From: Palleronia marisminoris
GTDB taxonomy: Bacteria > Pseudomonadota > Alphaproteobacteria > Rhodobacterales > Rhodobacteraceae
Direction: 5' to 3'
Assembly: GCF_900172315.1 (NCBI RefSeq)
Contig: NZ_FWFV01000010.1
Coordinates: 40,182 to 104,181, forward strand
DNA length: 64,000 nucleotides
Shown: piece by piece, positions 46,804-56,541 of the stretch
Layout of the letters: each line of letters starts with the position of its first letter
Position numbering within the stretch: position 1 is the stretch's first letter
Program-made: the position numbers and the translations under genes
The notes under the pieces: model-generated
Databases searched by the model: none
Told to the model about the DNA's origin: nothing
What the model saw: the letters and a program-made list of their open reading frames with translations, nothing else

Positions 46804-47271
46804 ATGACATGCTCTTCCTTCGATCCGCACGATCACGCCGCCTGCCGCGCCACGGCGCTGTCGCAGGCCGAATCCGCCTGCGCCGCCCAAGGGCTGCAAT
46901 TCACGCCGATGCGCCGCCGCGTGCTCGACGTGCTTCTGGGGGCACCCAAGGCCATGGGGGCCTACGACATCCTCGAACTCGTCACACCCGAGGGACAGAA
47001 GCGCCAGCCGCCCGCCGTCTACCGCGCGCTCGACTTCCTGACCTCGAATGGATTCGCCCATCGGCTGGAGAAGCTGAACGCCTATGTCGCCTGCGCCTGC
47101 CCCGGTGCGGCCCATCGCCCCGCCTTCCTGATCTGCCGGGTCTGCGACCGGGTGGCCGAAGCCACCGACGTGGCCCCGCGCCGGCTGGGTGACGAGGCCG
47201 CCGCACAGGGCTTTCGCATCGAGCGCACGGTGGTCGAAGCCCTGGGCATCTGCCCCGGTTGCGCAGCATGA
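46804..47271 (+). CDS. zur: zinc uptake regulator Zur (Fur family)
   Basis: A 155-residue Fur-family repressor. The winged-helix region reads LQFTPMRRRVLDVLLGAPKAMGAYDILE with YRALDFLTSNGFAHRLE as recognition helix; the metal region contains CXXC pairs (FLICRVCDRV and GICPGC). The ATG at 46804 lies only nine bases after the Zur box, implying a very short leader and autoregulation. The stop overlaps the znuC start (ATGA). Assigned Zur, not Fur, because of its operon. Confidence 0.94.
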   Translation: MTCSSFDPHDHAACRATALSQAESACAAQGLQFTPMRRRVLDVLLGAPKAMGAYDILELVTPEGQKRQPPAVYRALDFLTSNGFAHRLEKLNAYVACACPGAAHRPAFLICRVCDRVAEATDVAPRRLGDEAAAQGFRIERTVVEALGICPGCAA

Positions 47272-48017
47272 GCCTTGCCGCGCTCGAGGACGTCACCCTC
47301 AGGCGGAACGGCGAGGCGGTGCTCGACGCCGTGTCCCTGTCCGTCGATGCGGGCGAGATCGTCACGCTGGTCGGCCCGAACGGGTCCGGCAAGACGACGC
47401 TGGTGCGCACCCTGCTGGGGGCCGTGCCGCCCGACAGCGGCCGTGTGACCCGGCGTCCGGGCCTTCGCGTCGGCTACGTGCCGCAGCGGCTCTCCATCGA
47501 CCCGACCCTGCCGATGACCGTGGGGCGCTTTCTGCGCCTGCCGAACCGGCATCCGTGGGACGCGATCCACACGGCGCTGGAGGATGCCGGCCTGCCGGAC
47601 GTCGCCGACCGCCCCCTCGCCGCGCTGTCGGGCGGTCAGTTGCAACGTGCGCTGCTGGCCCGGGCCCTGATCGGCGACCCCGAACTCCTGATCCTCGACG
47701 AACCGACGGCCGGGCTCGACCAGCCCGGCGCCGCGGCCTTCTACCGCAGGATCGAAACCTTGCGCGACAGCCGCGGCTGCGCCGTCCTGCTGGTCAGCCA
47801 CGACCTGCACGTCGTCATGGCCGCATCGGACCGGGTGATCTGCCTGAACGGCCATGTCTGCTGCGAGGGCACACCTGCCGTGGTCGCATCGGCACCCGCC
47901 TACCGCGCCCTGTTCGGCGACGGCACGGGCGGCGCGCTCGCGCTCTATCGGCACGAGCATGGCGGCCACCGGCACGAGCATCCCCACCCACACCACCACG
48001 AGACTGCGAATGGATGA
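47268..48017 (+). CDS. znuC: zinc ABC transporter ATPase
   Basis: A 249-residue ATPase of the ZnuABC importer. Walker A is GPNGSGKTT (about residue 36), signature LSGGQLQRALLARAL, Walker B LLILDEPTAGLD. The C-terminal tail is His-rich (HEHGGHRHEHPHPHHHE), a likely zinc-sensing or storage tail found in some ZnuC proteins. It overlaps zur by four bases and znuB by eight. Confidence 0.95.
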   Translation: MSLAALEDVTLRRNGEAVLDAVSLSVDAGEIVTLVGPNGSGKTTLVRTLLGAVPPDSGRVTRRPGLRVGYVPQRLSIDPTLPMTVGRFLRLPNRHPWDAIHTALEDAGLPDVADRPLAALSGGQLQRALLARALIGDPELLILDEPTAGLDQPGAAAFYRRIETLRDSRGCAVLLVSHDLHVVMAASDRVICLNGHVCCEGTPAVVASAPAYRALFGDGTGGALALYRHEHGGHRHEHPHPHHHETANG

Positions 48018-48792
48018 CTTTCTGCTGCGGGCGGCGCTCGCGGGAACGGGGCTGATCCTTGCGACGGCGCCGCTGGGGTGCTTCGTCGTCTGGCGCCGCA
48101 TGGCCTATTTCGGAGACGCCACCGGCCACGCCGCGATCCTGGGCGTCGCGATCGCCGTCGTCCTGTCCCTGCCCCTCATCGTCGGAGTCCTTGCCACCAC
48201 GGTGGTCTTCGGCGCGCTGCTGTTCGCGCTGACCCGCGAGGGGACCAGCGCGGACACGGTGCTGGGCGTGCTCAGCCACGCGCTGCTGGCCATCGGGCTC
48301 GTGGGGGTGGCGCTCGCTCCGGGGCCGCGGATCGACCTCGAGGGGCTGTTGTTCGGCGACATCCTCGCGGTGCGGCAGATGGATGTCTGGCTGATCTGGG
48401 CCGGAGGCGCGGCGGTCGCCGCCATCATCGCGGCGCGGTGGAACGCGCTGCTGACCGCGACGCTGGGCGACGACCTGGCCCGCGCGGGCGGCATCGATCC
48501 GGCGCGCGACACGGCGCTGCTGACGGGCCTGCTGGCCCTGACGGTGGCGCTTGCGCTGAAGATGGTGGGGGCGCTGCTGATCTCGGCCCTGCTGATCATC
48601 CCCGCCGCGGCGGCCCGGCCCTTCGCGCGCAGCCCCGAGGGGATGGTCGCCCTCACGGCCGTCCTAGGGCTGACCTCGGTCCTGGGCGGGCTCGGCCTGT
48701 CCTTCGTGATCGACAGTCCCGCCGGCCCCTCGATCATCGTCGCCGCCGCCGCGATGTACGCAGCGGCGCGCGTGGCCCAGGCGGCGCGCTAG
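48010..48792 (+). CDS. znuB: zinc ABC transporter permease
   Basis: A 260-residue inner-membrane permease of the ABC-3 family with about eight helices. Family landmarks are RRMAYFGDATGHAAILG near residue 27 and the C-terminal LKMVGALLISALLIIPAAAARP. ATG at 48010 overlaps the znuC stop by eight bases. It completes the zinc importer with ZnuA encoded divergently. No U-rich terminator follows; a GC palindrome at 48836-48849 may end the transcript. Confidence 0.95.
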   Translation: MDDFLLRAALAGTGLILATAPLGCFVVWRRMAYFGDATGHAAILGVAIAVVLSLPLIVGVLATTVVFGALLFALTREGTSADTVLGVLSHALLAIGLVGVALAPGPRIDLEGLLFGDILAVRQMDVWLIWAGGAAVAAIIAARWNALLTATLGDDLARAGGIDPARDTALLTGLLALTVALALKMVGALLISALLIIPAAAARPFARSPEGMVALTAVLGLTSVLGGLGLSFVIDSPAGPSIIVAAAAMYAAARVAQAAR

Positions 48793-48835
48793 CCGCTCTG
48801 CCACGGGCAGCGAAGCGGCAGGCTCGACGAGGTAG

Positions 48836-48849
48836 CGCTGCGCGCAGCG
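48836..48849. other. GC palindrome after znuB
   Basis: CGCTGCGCGCAGCG is a perfect 14-base palindrome flanked by AGGT and ACCT, so a longer imperfect hairpin is possible. It lies 44 bases after znuB in the 257-base gap before oppA. No T-run follows. The rest of that gap shows no gene and no clear promoter. Confidence 0.35.
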
Positions 48850-49049
48850 ACCTGCGGCTGCGCCGTAGCCACGATCTTGCGCACGAACGCGTCGCAGCGA
48901 CGCGGATCTAACGGCCGGTTCCCGCGCGGAGAAACGACGCCGCGTCCAAGTCGGTTGCCCGCTTGCGTGTTGCAGCCCTAGGTTGAAGGATGAAGGTCTG
49001 CACGGTGGCAATGCGTAAAAGGCCGCCGGCCAACAGGGAGATGAAAGTC

Positions 49050-50666
49050 ATGATGCGAAGAACCCTTCTGACCGTGACCAGCACCGCCGCACTTCTGGCT
49101 GCCGGTCCGCTTGCCGCCGCCGATGTGCCCGAGGGCGTCGAGCTGGCCGAGGACCAGAGCTTTTCCTACCGCGAGCTTGATCAGCCGGCCTCGATCGACC
49201 CGCAGCTGGTCGAAGGCGTCCCCGGCGCCCACGTGATCCAGCAGCTCTTCGAAGGGCTGATGATCCAGGACGAGAACGGCCAGCTCGTCCCCGGTGTCGC
49301 CACCGGCTTCGAGGCCAACGAGGACAACACCGAGTTCACCTTCACCCTGCGCGACGATGCCCGCTGGTCGAACGGCGATCCCGTCACCGCGGGCGACTTC
49401 GTCTATGCGTGGCAGCGCGCCGCCGATCCGGCGACAGCCTCGACCTACGCGTGGTTCGTGGAACTGGCCGGCATCCAGAACGCCGCCGAGATCATCGCCG
49501 GCGAGGCCGAGCCCGACACCCTGGGCGTCGAGGCGGTGGACGACCACACGCTGCGCGTCTCGCTCGTGGACCCGAAGCCCTGGTTCCCGCAGATGACCGC
49601 GCACACCACGCTGGCCCCAGTCCACCAGCCCACGATCGAAGAGCACGGCGATGCCTGGACGAACCCCGGGAACATCGTCTCGAACGGCGCCTACGTGCTC
49701 GATGAGATGCAGCTCAACGAATACTGGAGCGCCTCGAAGAACCCGGAATACTGGGACGCCGACAACGTCGTGATCGAGGACGTCTCGAGCTACATCATCA
49801 ACGACACCAGCCAGGCCCTGACCCGCTGGGAAGCTGGCGAGTTCGACCTGCTGGAGCCCGTCCCCGCCGGCAGCTATCCGCGCCTCCAGGAGCAATACCC
49901 CGACGCCGCGCATTCCACCCCGCGCCTCTGCACCTACTACTACACCCTGAACCAGGGCGAGAACGGTCCCGAGGCGCTGAAGGACCCCCGCGTGCGCCAG
50001 GCGCTGGCGCTGGCGATCGACCGCGACGTGATCGTCGACCGCCTGCTGCAGGGCGGCCAGGGTTCGGCCTTCACCTTCACGCCCGACGCCACCGACGGTT
50101 TCGTCGCCCCCGAGATCGAGCACGCCGACTGGACCCAGCAAGAGCGTGACCAGCGTGCGAAGGAACTGATCGAAGAGGCCGGCTACGACGACCTGAACTT
50201 CGACCTGCTCTTCAACACCGACGAGTCGCACCGCCAGATCGCCACGGTCATCAGCCAGATGTGGAGCCAGAAGCTGGGGGTCGAGACGACGCTGCAGAAC
50301 CAGGAATGGTCCACCTATCTCGACACGCGCCGCGAGGGGGATTTCGACATCGCGCGCGCTGCCTGGTGCGGCGACTACAACGAGCCATCGACCTTCCTCG
50401 GCGTGTTGAGGACGGGCGTTCCGCAGAACTCGGGCAGCTTCTCGAACGAGGAATACGACGCGCTTCTCGACCAGGCGCCGACGGCCGAGGATCGCGAGGG
50501 GATCTACACCCAGGCCGAAGCCATCCTGTCGGAAGAGATGCCCGTCATCCCGATCTACCACTACGCCAACGCGTTCCTGCTTGACCCGGCGATCAAGGGC
50601 TTCCCGATGAACAACGTCGAGAACAACTGGTACGTGAAGAACTTCTACCGCGTCGCGGAAGAGTGA
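49050..50666 (+). CDS. oppA: oligopeptide ABC transporter binding protein
   Basis: A 538-residue family 5 solute-binding protein. A basic N-terminus (MMRRTLLTVTS) leads into a signal peptide ending at GPLAAADVP, near residue 24. The family signature appears in PQLVEGVPGAHVIQQLFEGL and TFTLRDDARWSNGDPVTAGDF. The OppA assignment over other family 5 members is from the YAWQRAADP and DNTEFTFTL pattern and the oppBCDF order. AGGGAG is nine bases upstream of 49050; an ATG at 49041 would touch the ribosome site. Binds peptides in the periplasm. Confidence 0.92.
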   Translation: MMRRTLLTVTSTAALLAAGPLAAADVPEGVELAEDQSFSYRELDQPASIDPQLVEGVPGAHVIQQLFEGLMIQDENGQLVPGVATGFEANEDNTEFTFTLRDDARWSNGDPVTAGDFVYAWQRAADPATASTYAWFVELAGIQNAAEIIAGEAEPDTLGVEAVDDHTLRVSLVDPKPWFPQMTAHTTLAPVHQPTIEEHGDAWTNPGNIVSNGAYVLDEMQLNEYWSASKNPEYWDADNVVIEDVSSYIINDTSQALTRWEAGEFDLLEPVPAGSYPRLQEQYPDAAHSTPRLCTYYYTLNQGENGPEALKDPRVRQALALAIDRDVIVDRLLQGGQGSAFTFTPDATDGFVAPEIEHADWTQQERDQRAKELIEEAGYDDLNFDLLFNTDESHRQIATVISQMWSQKLGVETTLQNQEWSTYLDTRREGDFDIARAAWCGDYNEPSTFLGVLRTGVPQNSGSFSNEEYDALLDQAPTAEDREGIYTQAEAILSEEMPVIPIYHYANAFLLDPAIKGFPMNNVENNWYVKNFYRVAEE

Positions 50667-50673
50667 TCTGACC

Positions 50674-50695
50674 GGGGGCGCCGCACCGCGCCCCC
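50674..50695 (+). promoter_or_regulatory. intercistronic stem-loop after oppA
   Basis: GGGGGCGC and GCGCCCCC form a perfect 8-base-pair stem with a 6-base loop, beginning eight bases after the oppA stop. Only two T residues follow. It resembles the aglE hairpin in position and probably raises binding-protein mRNA relative to the permease genes. Confidence 0.6.
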
Positions 50696-50774
50696 TTCGA
50701 CCCCGGCGCGGCCGCAACCTGGGTCGCGCCGATCCTTACGAACGTCTGGGCGGCCCCCGCCCCGGAGACACCCC

Positions 50775-51698
50775 TTGACCAGCTTCATCCTGCGCCGCCT
50801 TGCAGTGGCAATCCCGACGCTTCTGGCGCTCATCGTCTTTTCGTTCCTCCTGATGGAGTTCGCCCCGGGCAGCCCCTTCGCCACCGAGCGCGGCATCCCG
50901 CCCGAGGTGATGGCAAACCTCGAGGCGAAATACGGTCTCGACCGCAGCCTGGTCGAGCGCATGGCGATCTATGTCTGGAACATCGTCACCCAGTTCGACT
51001 TCGGACCGTCCTTCGCCTTCTCGAACCGGTCGGTGAACGACATCATCGCGCAGGGCTTCCCGGTGACGCTGACCTACGGGGTCTGGTCCTTCATCGTCGC
51101 GGTGGCAGTCGGCGTCAGCCTCGGCATCATCGCCGCGATCCGCCACAACTCATCCGTCGATTACGCGGCCGTGGGCTTCACCGTGGGCGCGCAGGTGCTG
51201 CCGAACTTCGTGATGGCGCCGATCCTCGTGTTGATCTTCACGCTGTGGCTGGGATGGCTGCCGGGCGGTGGCTGGCGCGGCGGGCAGATCGAGTACATCA
51301 TCCTGCCGGTCATCGCGCTATCGACGTCGTACATGGCGTCGATCGCCCGGATCACGCGGTCGTCGATGCTGGAGGTGCTGAACGCCAACTTCATCCGCAC
51401 CGCCCGCGCCAAGGGCCTGCCGATGCGCCGGGTGATCCTGCGCCATGCGCTCAAGCCTGCACTGCTGCCGGTCGTCAGCTACCTCGGCCCCGCCTTCGTG
51501 GGCATGATCACCGGGTCGGTCGTGATAGACGTGTTCTTCTCGACCGGGGGGATCGGGCAGTTCTTCGTCAACTCGGCGCTGTCGCGGGATTATTCGGTGA
51601 TCCTTGGCATCACGATCCTGTTCGGCGCGCTGACCATCGCCTTCAACCTTCTCGTCGACATCGCCTATGCGTGGATCGACCCCAAGATCCGGTACTGA
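50775..51698 (+). CDS. oppB: oligopeptide ABC transporter permease OppB
   Basis: A 307-residue inner-membrane permease with six helices; the EAA loop includes ARAKGLPMRRVILRHALKPAL. The N-terminus FILRRLAVAIPTLLALI is typical of OppB/DppB. The start is a TTG at 50775 with CGGAGA seven bases upstream; no ATG or GTG gives a family-like N-terminus nearby. It lies 108 bases after oppA and one base before oppC. Confidence 0.93.
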   Translation: MTSFILRRLAVAIPTLLALIVFSFLLMEFAPGSPFATERGIPPEVMANLEAKYGLDRSLVERMAIYVWNIVTQFDFGPSFAFSNRSVNDIIAQGFPVTLTYGVWSFIVAVAVGVSLGIIAAIRHNSSVDYAAVGFTVGAQVLPNFVMAPILVLIFTLWLGWLPGGGWRGGQIEYIILPVIALSTSYMASIARITRSSMLEVLNANFIRTARAKGLPMRRVILRHALKPALLPVVSYLGPAFVGMITGSVVIDVFFSTGGIGQFFVNSALSRDYSVILGITILFGALTIAFNLLVDIAYAWIDPKIRY

Positions 51699-51699
51699 C

Positions 51700-52620
51700 A
51701 TGTCCGACATCATGACATCGGAAACCGAGATGGAGCCCGGCCTGCCGCACGGCAAGGGTCGCTCTCTCTGGGCCGACGCCCGCCGCCGGTTCCTGCGCAA
51801 CAAAGCAGCCGTCGCCTCGCTGGTCGTCCTGGCGCTGGTGCTGGTCTTCGCCTGCCTCGGTCAGCTTCTGACCCCCTGGAGCAACGAGGAGATCGACTGG
51901 AACCTTCTCGGGATGATCCCGCAGGAGGGCGGCCCCAGCCTCGTGAACCGCCACTATTTCGGCGTGGACGAGACCGGCCGCGACCTCTACGCCCGCGTCG
52001 TGCAGGGCACCCGGATCAGCCTTGCGGTCGGCATCGTCGGCGCGCTGATCTCGGTCGTCGTGGGCACGGCTTACGGCGCGGTGGCGGGCTATGTCGGCGG
52101 CAAGACCGACAACGCGATGATGCGCTTCGTCGACCTGATGATGTCGATCCCCTACATGTTCGTGCTGATCCTGCTGCTGGTGATCTTCTCGCGCTCCATC
52201 GTGATGCTCTTCGTCGGGATCGGGCTGATCTCGTGGCTCGACATGGCGCGGATCGCGCGGGGCCAGACGCTGTCGATCAAGAACACGGAGTATGTCGAGG
52301 CCGCGCAGGCCATCGGCGTCTCGACCCCCACCATCATCCGCCGCCACGTCATCCCGAACCTGCTGGGCGTCGTGATCGTCTACGCGACCCTGTTGGTGCC
52401 GCAGATGATCATCTTCGAGTCGTTCATCTCGTTCCTCGGCCTCGGCGTGCAGGAGCCGTCGACCTCGTGGGGCGCGCTGATCAACCAGGGGGCGGCGAAC
52501 CTGCGCAACGGCACGCCCTGGATGCTGGGCTTCCCCCTCGCCTTCTTCGTCGTCACTTTGTTCGCCATGTTCTTCCTTGGCGATGGCCTGCGCGACGCTC
52601 TCGACCCCAAGGACCGCTGA
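51700..52620 (+). CDS. oppC: oligopeptide ABC transporter permease OppC
   Basis: A 306-residue inner-membrane permease. It has the cytoplasmic N-terminal tail, first helix SLVVLALVLVFACLGQLL, the periplasmic domain with HYFGVDETGRDLYARVVQG, and the EAA loop VEAAQAIGVSTPTIIRRHVI. The ATG at 51700 follows the oppB stop by one base. Its stop is directly followed by the oppD ATG (TGAATG). Confidence 0.95.
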   Translation: MSDIMTSETEMEPGLPHGKGRSLWADARRRFLRNKAAVASLVVLALVLVFACLGQLLTPWSNEEIDWNLLGMIPQEGGPSLVNRHYFGVDETGRDLYARVVQGTRISLAVGIVGALISVVVGTAYGAVAGYVGGKTDNAMMRFVDLMMSIPYMFVLILLLVIFSRSIVMLFVGIGLISWLDMARIARGQTLSIKNTEYVEAAQAIGVSTPTIIRRHVIPNLLGVVIVYATLLVPQMIIFESFISFLGLGVQEPSTSWGALINQGAANLRNGTPWMLGFPLAFFVVTLFAMFFLGDGLRDALDPKDR

Positions 52621-53592
52621 ATGCCGCTGCTTTCCGTCAGAAACCTGGGCGTCTCGTTCGACACGCCGGACGGCACCGTGAATGCCGTGAACGGCCTCGG
52701 CTTCGATATCGACCGGGGCGAGACCCTCGCCATCGTGGGCGAGTCGGGCTCGGGCAAGTCCCAGACCGCCTTCGCCGCCATGGGCCTTCTGGCTCGCAAT
52801 GGCCGTGCCACCGGATCGGTCGAGTTCGACGGGCAGGAGATTCTCGGGCTGTCCCAGAAGAACCTGAACAAGGTCCGTGGCGACGCGATGTCGATGATCT
52901 TCCAGGATCCGATGACCTCGCTGAACCCCTACCTCAAGGTCGGGCCGCAGATGACCGAGGTGCTGCAGCTGCACAAGGGGATGGGCAAGCGGCAGGCCCG
53001 GGACGAAGCTGTGCAGATGCTCGACGCGGTGCGGATCCCCGACGCGAAGGCGCGTCTGAACCAGTATCCGCACGAGTTCTCGGGGGGCATGCGCCAACGC
53101 ATCATGATCGCCATGGCGCTGCTCTGCCGGCCCAAGCTCCTGATCGCGGACGAGCCGACGACGGCGCTGGACGTGACCGTGCAGGCGCAGATCATGACAC
53201 TGCTGGCCGAGATCCGGGCCGAGTTCGACTCTGCCATGATCCTAATCACCCACGACCTCGGGATCGTGGCCGACACCTGCGAACGCACGCTCGTCATGTA
53301 TGGCGGCCGCGTGATGGAGACGGGTCCGACCGACGCGCTGTTCGAGCGTCCGACCCACCCCTACACGGTCGGCCTGATGAAGGCTGTGCCTCGCCTCGAC
53401 GTGGATCAGGACGAGCTCGAGACGATCCCGGGCGAGCCCCCCGACATGAGCAGCCTCCCGGACGGCTGCCCCTTCGCGCCCCGCTGCGCCCATGTGCGCG
53501 ACGTGTGCTGGCCCGTCATGCCGCCGCTGGAGCCCTCGGGCCGGCTCCTGCGCGCCTGCCACGCCCCTGTCGAAGAGGTGCCCGCGCCATGA
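52621..53592 (+). CDS. oppD: oligopeptide ABC transporter ATPase OppD
   Basis: A 323-residue ATPase with Walker [10 protein letters not shown] (about residue 40), signature [15 protein letters not shown], and Walker [15 protein letters not shown]. The C-terminal extension contains the cysteine set [16 protein letters not shown] typical of the oligopeptide/dipeptide ATPase C-terminal domain, which can hold an iron-sulfur cluster in some members. It overlaps a 21-codon mini-ORF leading to oppF. Confidence 0.95.
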   Translation: MPLLSVRNLGVSFDTPDGTVNAVNGLGFDIDRGETLAIVGESGSGKSQTAFAAMGLLARNGRATGSVEFDGQEILGLSQKNLNKVRGDAMSMIFQDPMTSLNPYLKVGPQMTEVLQLHKGMGKRQARDEAVQMLDAVRIPDAKARLNQYPHEFSGGMRQRIMIAMALLCRPKLLIADEPTTALDVTVQAQIMTLLAEIRAEFDSAMILITHDLGIVADTCERTLVMYGGRVMETGPTDALFERPTHPYTVGLMKAVPRLDVDQDELETIPGEPPDMSSLPDGCPFAPRCAHVRDVCWPVMPPLEPSGRLLRACHAPVEEVPAP

Positions 53593-53654
53593 CCCCTGTA
53601 TCCCCGACGACACATGCCGCCCGCCCCGAGACGGCAGGAAAGGCGCCGCGATGA
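53589..53654 (+). CDS. 21-codon bridging mini-ORF
   Basis: A short frame ([20 protein letters not shown] then Arg) starts on an ATGA overlapping the oppD stop and ends on an ATGA overlapping the oppF start. The two junctions exactly tile the 58-base oppD-oppF gap. No function for the peptide is visible; it may serve to keep ribosomes moving from oppD to oppF. An AGGAAAGG lies inside it, 8-15 bases before the oppF ATG. It could also be chance. Confidence 0.4.
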   Translation: MTPVSPTTHAARPETAGKAPR

Positions 53655-54655
53655 CCCTTCTGAGCGTCCGCAACCTCGACGTCACCTTCGACGTCAGCCC
53701 CCGCGGCGCGTGGCCGTGGACGCCGCCGCTGAAGCTGCAGGCGGTCAGGGACATGAGCTTCGACCTCGAAGAGGGGCAGACCCTTGGCGTGGTGGGCGAG
53801 TCCGGCTCGGGCAAGTCCACCCTCGCCCGCGCCCTGATCGGGACGGTTCCGGCCACCGGAGGCCAGATCCTCTGGAGCGACACAGACCTGCGCAAGATGT
53901 CCCCGCGCGACCGGCGCAGGCACCGGCGCGAGGTGCAGATGGTGTTCCAGGATCCGCTCGCCGCGCTGAACCCGCGCATGAACGTGGGTCAGATCATCGC
54001 CGAGCCCCTGATCACCCACAAGCCCGACGTGCCCGCCAAGGAGGTGCGCCGCCGCGCCGGCGAGATGATGGAGCGCGTGGGCCTTCTGCCGAACCTCCTG
54101 AACCGTTACCCGCACGAATTCTCGGGCGGCCAGTGCCAGCGCATCGGCATCGCCCGCGCCCTGATCCTCAAGCCCCGCCTGCTGATCTGCGACGAGCCCG
54201 TTTCGGCGCTGGACGTGTCGGTGCAGGCGCAGGTGGTGAACCTTCTGAAGGAGCTCAGCCGCGAGATGGGCCTGTCGATGATCTTCATCGCCCATGACCT
54301 CAGCATCGTGAAGCACGTCTCGGACCGCACGCTCGTCATGTATCTGGGCCGCAAGATGGAGGAAGCCGAGTCGCGCCAGTTGGTCCGCGCGCCGCGCCAT
54401 CCCTACACCCAGGCGCTGATCGCCTCGGTCCCGATCCCGGATCCCGCGCGCGAGAAGCTGCGCGAGCGCCCGGTGCTCGAGGGGGAGCTGCCCTCGCCCG
54501 TGAACCCGCCCTCGGGCTGCGTCTTCCGCACCCGCTGCCCCAAGGCCCAGCCCGACTGCGCCGAGCGCGTCCCCCCGATGCTGGAACCCGAGGATGGCCA
54601 CAGGGTCGCCTGCCAATATCAAGAGGTGATCTCGCCCCTCGCCAGAACCGGCTAG
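53651..54655 (+). CDS. oppF: oligopeptide ABC transporter ATPase OppF
   Basis: A 334-residue ATPase forming a heterodimer with OppD. Walker [10 protein letters not shown] (about residue 54), signature FSGGQCQRIGIARAL, Walker B LLICDEPVSALDVS. The loop between strands 1 and 2 contains SPRGAWPWTPPLKLQ, common in OppF. The C-terminal cysteine motif is GCVFRTRCPKAQPDC. The ATG at 53651 has AGGAAAGG upstream. Its stop shares four bases (CTAG) with the convergent prpE stop. Confidence 0.95.
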   Translation: MTLLSVRNLDVTFDVSPRGAWPWTPPLKLQAVRDMSFDLEEGQTLGVVGESGSGKSTLARALIGTVPATGGQILWSDTDLRKMSPRDRRRHRREVQMVFQDPLAALNPRMNVGQIIAEPLITHKPDVPAKEVRRRAGEMMERVGLLPNLLNRYPHEFSGGQCQRIGIARALILKPRLLICDEPVSALDVSVQAQVVNLLKELSREMGLSMIFIAHDLSIVKHVSDRTLVMYLGRKMEEAESRQLVRAPRHPYTQALIASVPIPDPAREKLRERPVLEGELPSPVNPPSGCVFRTRCPKAQPDCAERVPPMLEPEDGHRVACQYQEVISPLARTG

Positions 54656-56541
54656 GTGCCTTTTTTCGGGTAGCCCAGCAGCTGCACCCGCGCGCCGATC
54701 TCGTCCAGGATCGCGGGGTCGTCGATGGTGGCGGGCGCCTTTACGTGCTCGCCATCGGCGATCTGGGCCATCGTCTTGCGCAGGATCTTGCCCGAGCGGG
54801 TCTTGGGCAGACGCTCGACCACCGTGGCCAGCTTGAACGCCGCGACCGGGCCGATCTTTTCCCGCACCAGCGCGACCAGCTCTGCCCGGATCTGCTCGTC
54901 GGTGGTCTCGGCCCCCTTCTGCAGCGTCACGAAGCCCATTGGAAGCTGGCCCTTGACCGGGTCGCTGATCCCGACCACCGCGCATTCGGCGACCAGAGGG
55001 TGCGTGGCCAGCACCTCTTCCATCAGCCCCGTGGACAGCCGATGCCCCGCCACGTTGATGACGTCATCCGTGCGCGCCATGATCCAGAGGTAGCCGTCCT
55101 CGTCCATCATTCCCGCGTCGCCGGTGTTGTAGTAGCCGGGAAAGCGGTCGAGATAGGCCTTCCGATACCTCTCGTCATTGCCCCAGAGCGTCGGCAGCGT
55201 ACCCGGCGGCAGCGGCAGCCTGATCGCGATGGAGCCGAGTTCGCCCTCGGGCATCTCGGCCCCGTTCTCGTCCAGGATGTGCACCTCGTAGCCCGGCATC
55301 GGCAGGGTGGGCGAGCCGATCTTGACCGGCAGCGCCTCGATCCCGACCGGATTGCCGGCGATGGTCCAGCCGGTTTCGGTCTGCCACCAGTGGTCGTAGA
55401 CCGGCTTGCCCATGACCCTCCGCGCCCAGAGGATCGTGTCGGGATCCGCGCGTTCCCCCGCAAGGTACAGCGCCCGCAGGCCCAAGATGTCGTGGCCCTT
55501 CATCTGCGCGGCCTCGGGGTCCTCCTTGCGGATGGCGCGGAAGGCGGTGGGGGCGGTGAAGAAGGATTTGACGTCATGCTCGGCGATGACGCGCCAGAAG
55601 GTCGAGGCGTCGGGGGTTCCGACGGGCTTGCCCTCGAACACGATCGTGGTGTTGCCGTGGATCAGGGGCGCGTAGCAAATGTAGCTGTGGCCGACGACCC
55701 AGCCCACGTCCGAGGCGGCCCAGAAGACCTCTCCCGGATCGACGTTGTAGATGTTCTTCATCGTCCAGTACAGCGCGACGAGGTGGCCGCCGGTGGGGCG
55801 CACCACGCCCTTGGGCTGCCCGGTCGTGCCGCTGGTATAGAGGATGTAGCACGGGTGGTCGCCGCGCACGGATACGCAATCGGCCGGCTCGGCACCGGCC
55901 AGCGCCTCGTGCCAGTCCACGTCCCGACCGGGGGTGAGGTCGGCGCGAAGCTCTGGCCGTTGCAGGATCACGCAGAAGTCGGGCTTGTGCGCGGCCCGTC
56001 CGATGGCCCCGTCCAGCAGCGGCTTGTAGGGGACGACGCGCGTCGGCTCGACCCCGCAAGAACCCGCGATCACCGCCTTGGGGCGTGCATCGTCGATCCG
56101 GGTGGCCAGTTCGGCGGACGCGAAGCCGCCGAACACGACCGAGTGGATTGCGCCGATCCGCGTGCAGGCCAGCATCGCCACCAGCGCCTCGGGCACCATC
56201 GGCATGTAGATCACGACCCGGTCGCCCGACTCGATCCCGCGCGCCTTCAGCGCCCCGGCCAGCCGCGCGCAGCGGTCCTGCAGCTCGGCATAGGTGATCT
56301 TCGCCTTCGTTCCCGTGACGGGGCTGTCGTAGATGATGGCTACCCGGTCGCCATGGCCCGCAGCGACATGGCGGTCCACCGCGTTGTGGCACGTGTTGGT
56401 CATCCCGTCGGGAAACCATGTGGTGCCGTCGTCGGACCTGGCGGAGGTAGGGAAGGCGTCCCAGTCGATCGCCTTCGCCTGCTCCATCCACCACCCCTCG
56501 GGGTCGGCCTTCCAGGCCGCATAGACCGTCGCGTATGTCAT
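54652..56541 (-). CDS. prpE: propionyl-CoA synthetase
   Basis: A 629-residue AMP-forming acyl-CoA synthetase of the acetyl/propionyl type. The phosphate loop is YTSGTTGQPKGVVRP, the adenine motif DHWWQTETGW, the hinge GYLWIMARTDDVINVAGHRL, and the catalytic Lys in RLPKTRSGKILRKTM. The first 120 residues match PrpE, not Acs (TVYAAWKADPEGWW). It likely activates propionate or short acids from degradation of propionyl compounds. No prpBCD or methylmalonyl genes are adjacent. Start at 56541; a longer start at 56589 lacks support. Lys in the final motif is the usual acetylation site. Confidence 0.9.
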   Translation of the reverse strand: MTYATVYAAWKADPEGWWMEQAKAIDWDAFPTSARSDDGTTWFPDGMTNTCHNAVDRHVAAGHGDRVAIIYDSPVTGTKAKITYAELQDRCARLAGALKARGIESGDRVVIYMPMVPEALVAMLACTRIGAIHSVVFGGFASAELATRIDDARPKAVIAGSCGVEPTRVVPYKPLLDGAIGRAAHKPDFCVILQRPELRADLTPGRDVDWHEALAGAEPADCVSVRGDHPCYILYTSGTTGQPKGVVRPTGGHLVALYWTMKNIYNVDPGEVFWAASDVGWVVGHSYICYAPLIHGNTTIVFEGKPVGTPDASTFWRVIAEHDVKSFFTAPTAFRAIRKEDPEAAQMKGHDILGLRALYLAGERADPDTILWARRVMGKPVYDHWWQTETGWTIAGNPVGIEALPVKIGSPTLPMPGYEVHILDENGAEMPEGELGSIAIRLPLPPGTLPTLWGNDERYRKAYLDRFPGYYNTGDAGMMDEDGYLWIMARTDDVINVAGHRLSTGLMEEVLATHPLVAECAVVGISDPVKGQLPMGFVTLQKGAETTDEQIRAELVALVREKIGPVAAFKLATVVERLPKTRSGKILRKTMAQIADGEHVKAPATIDDPAILDEIGARVQLLGYPKKGT

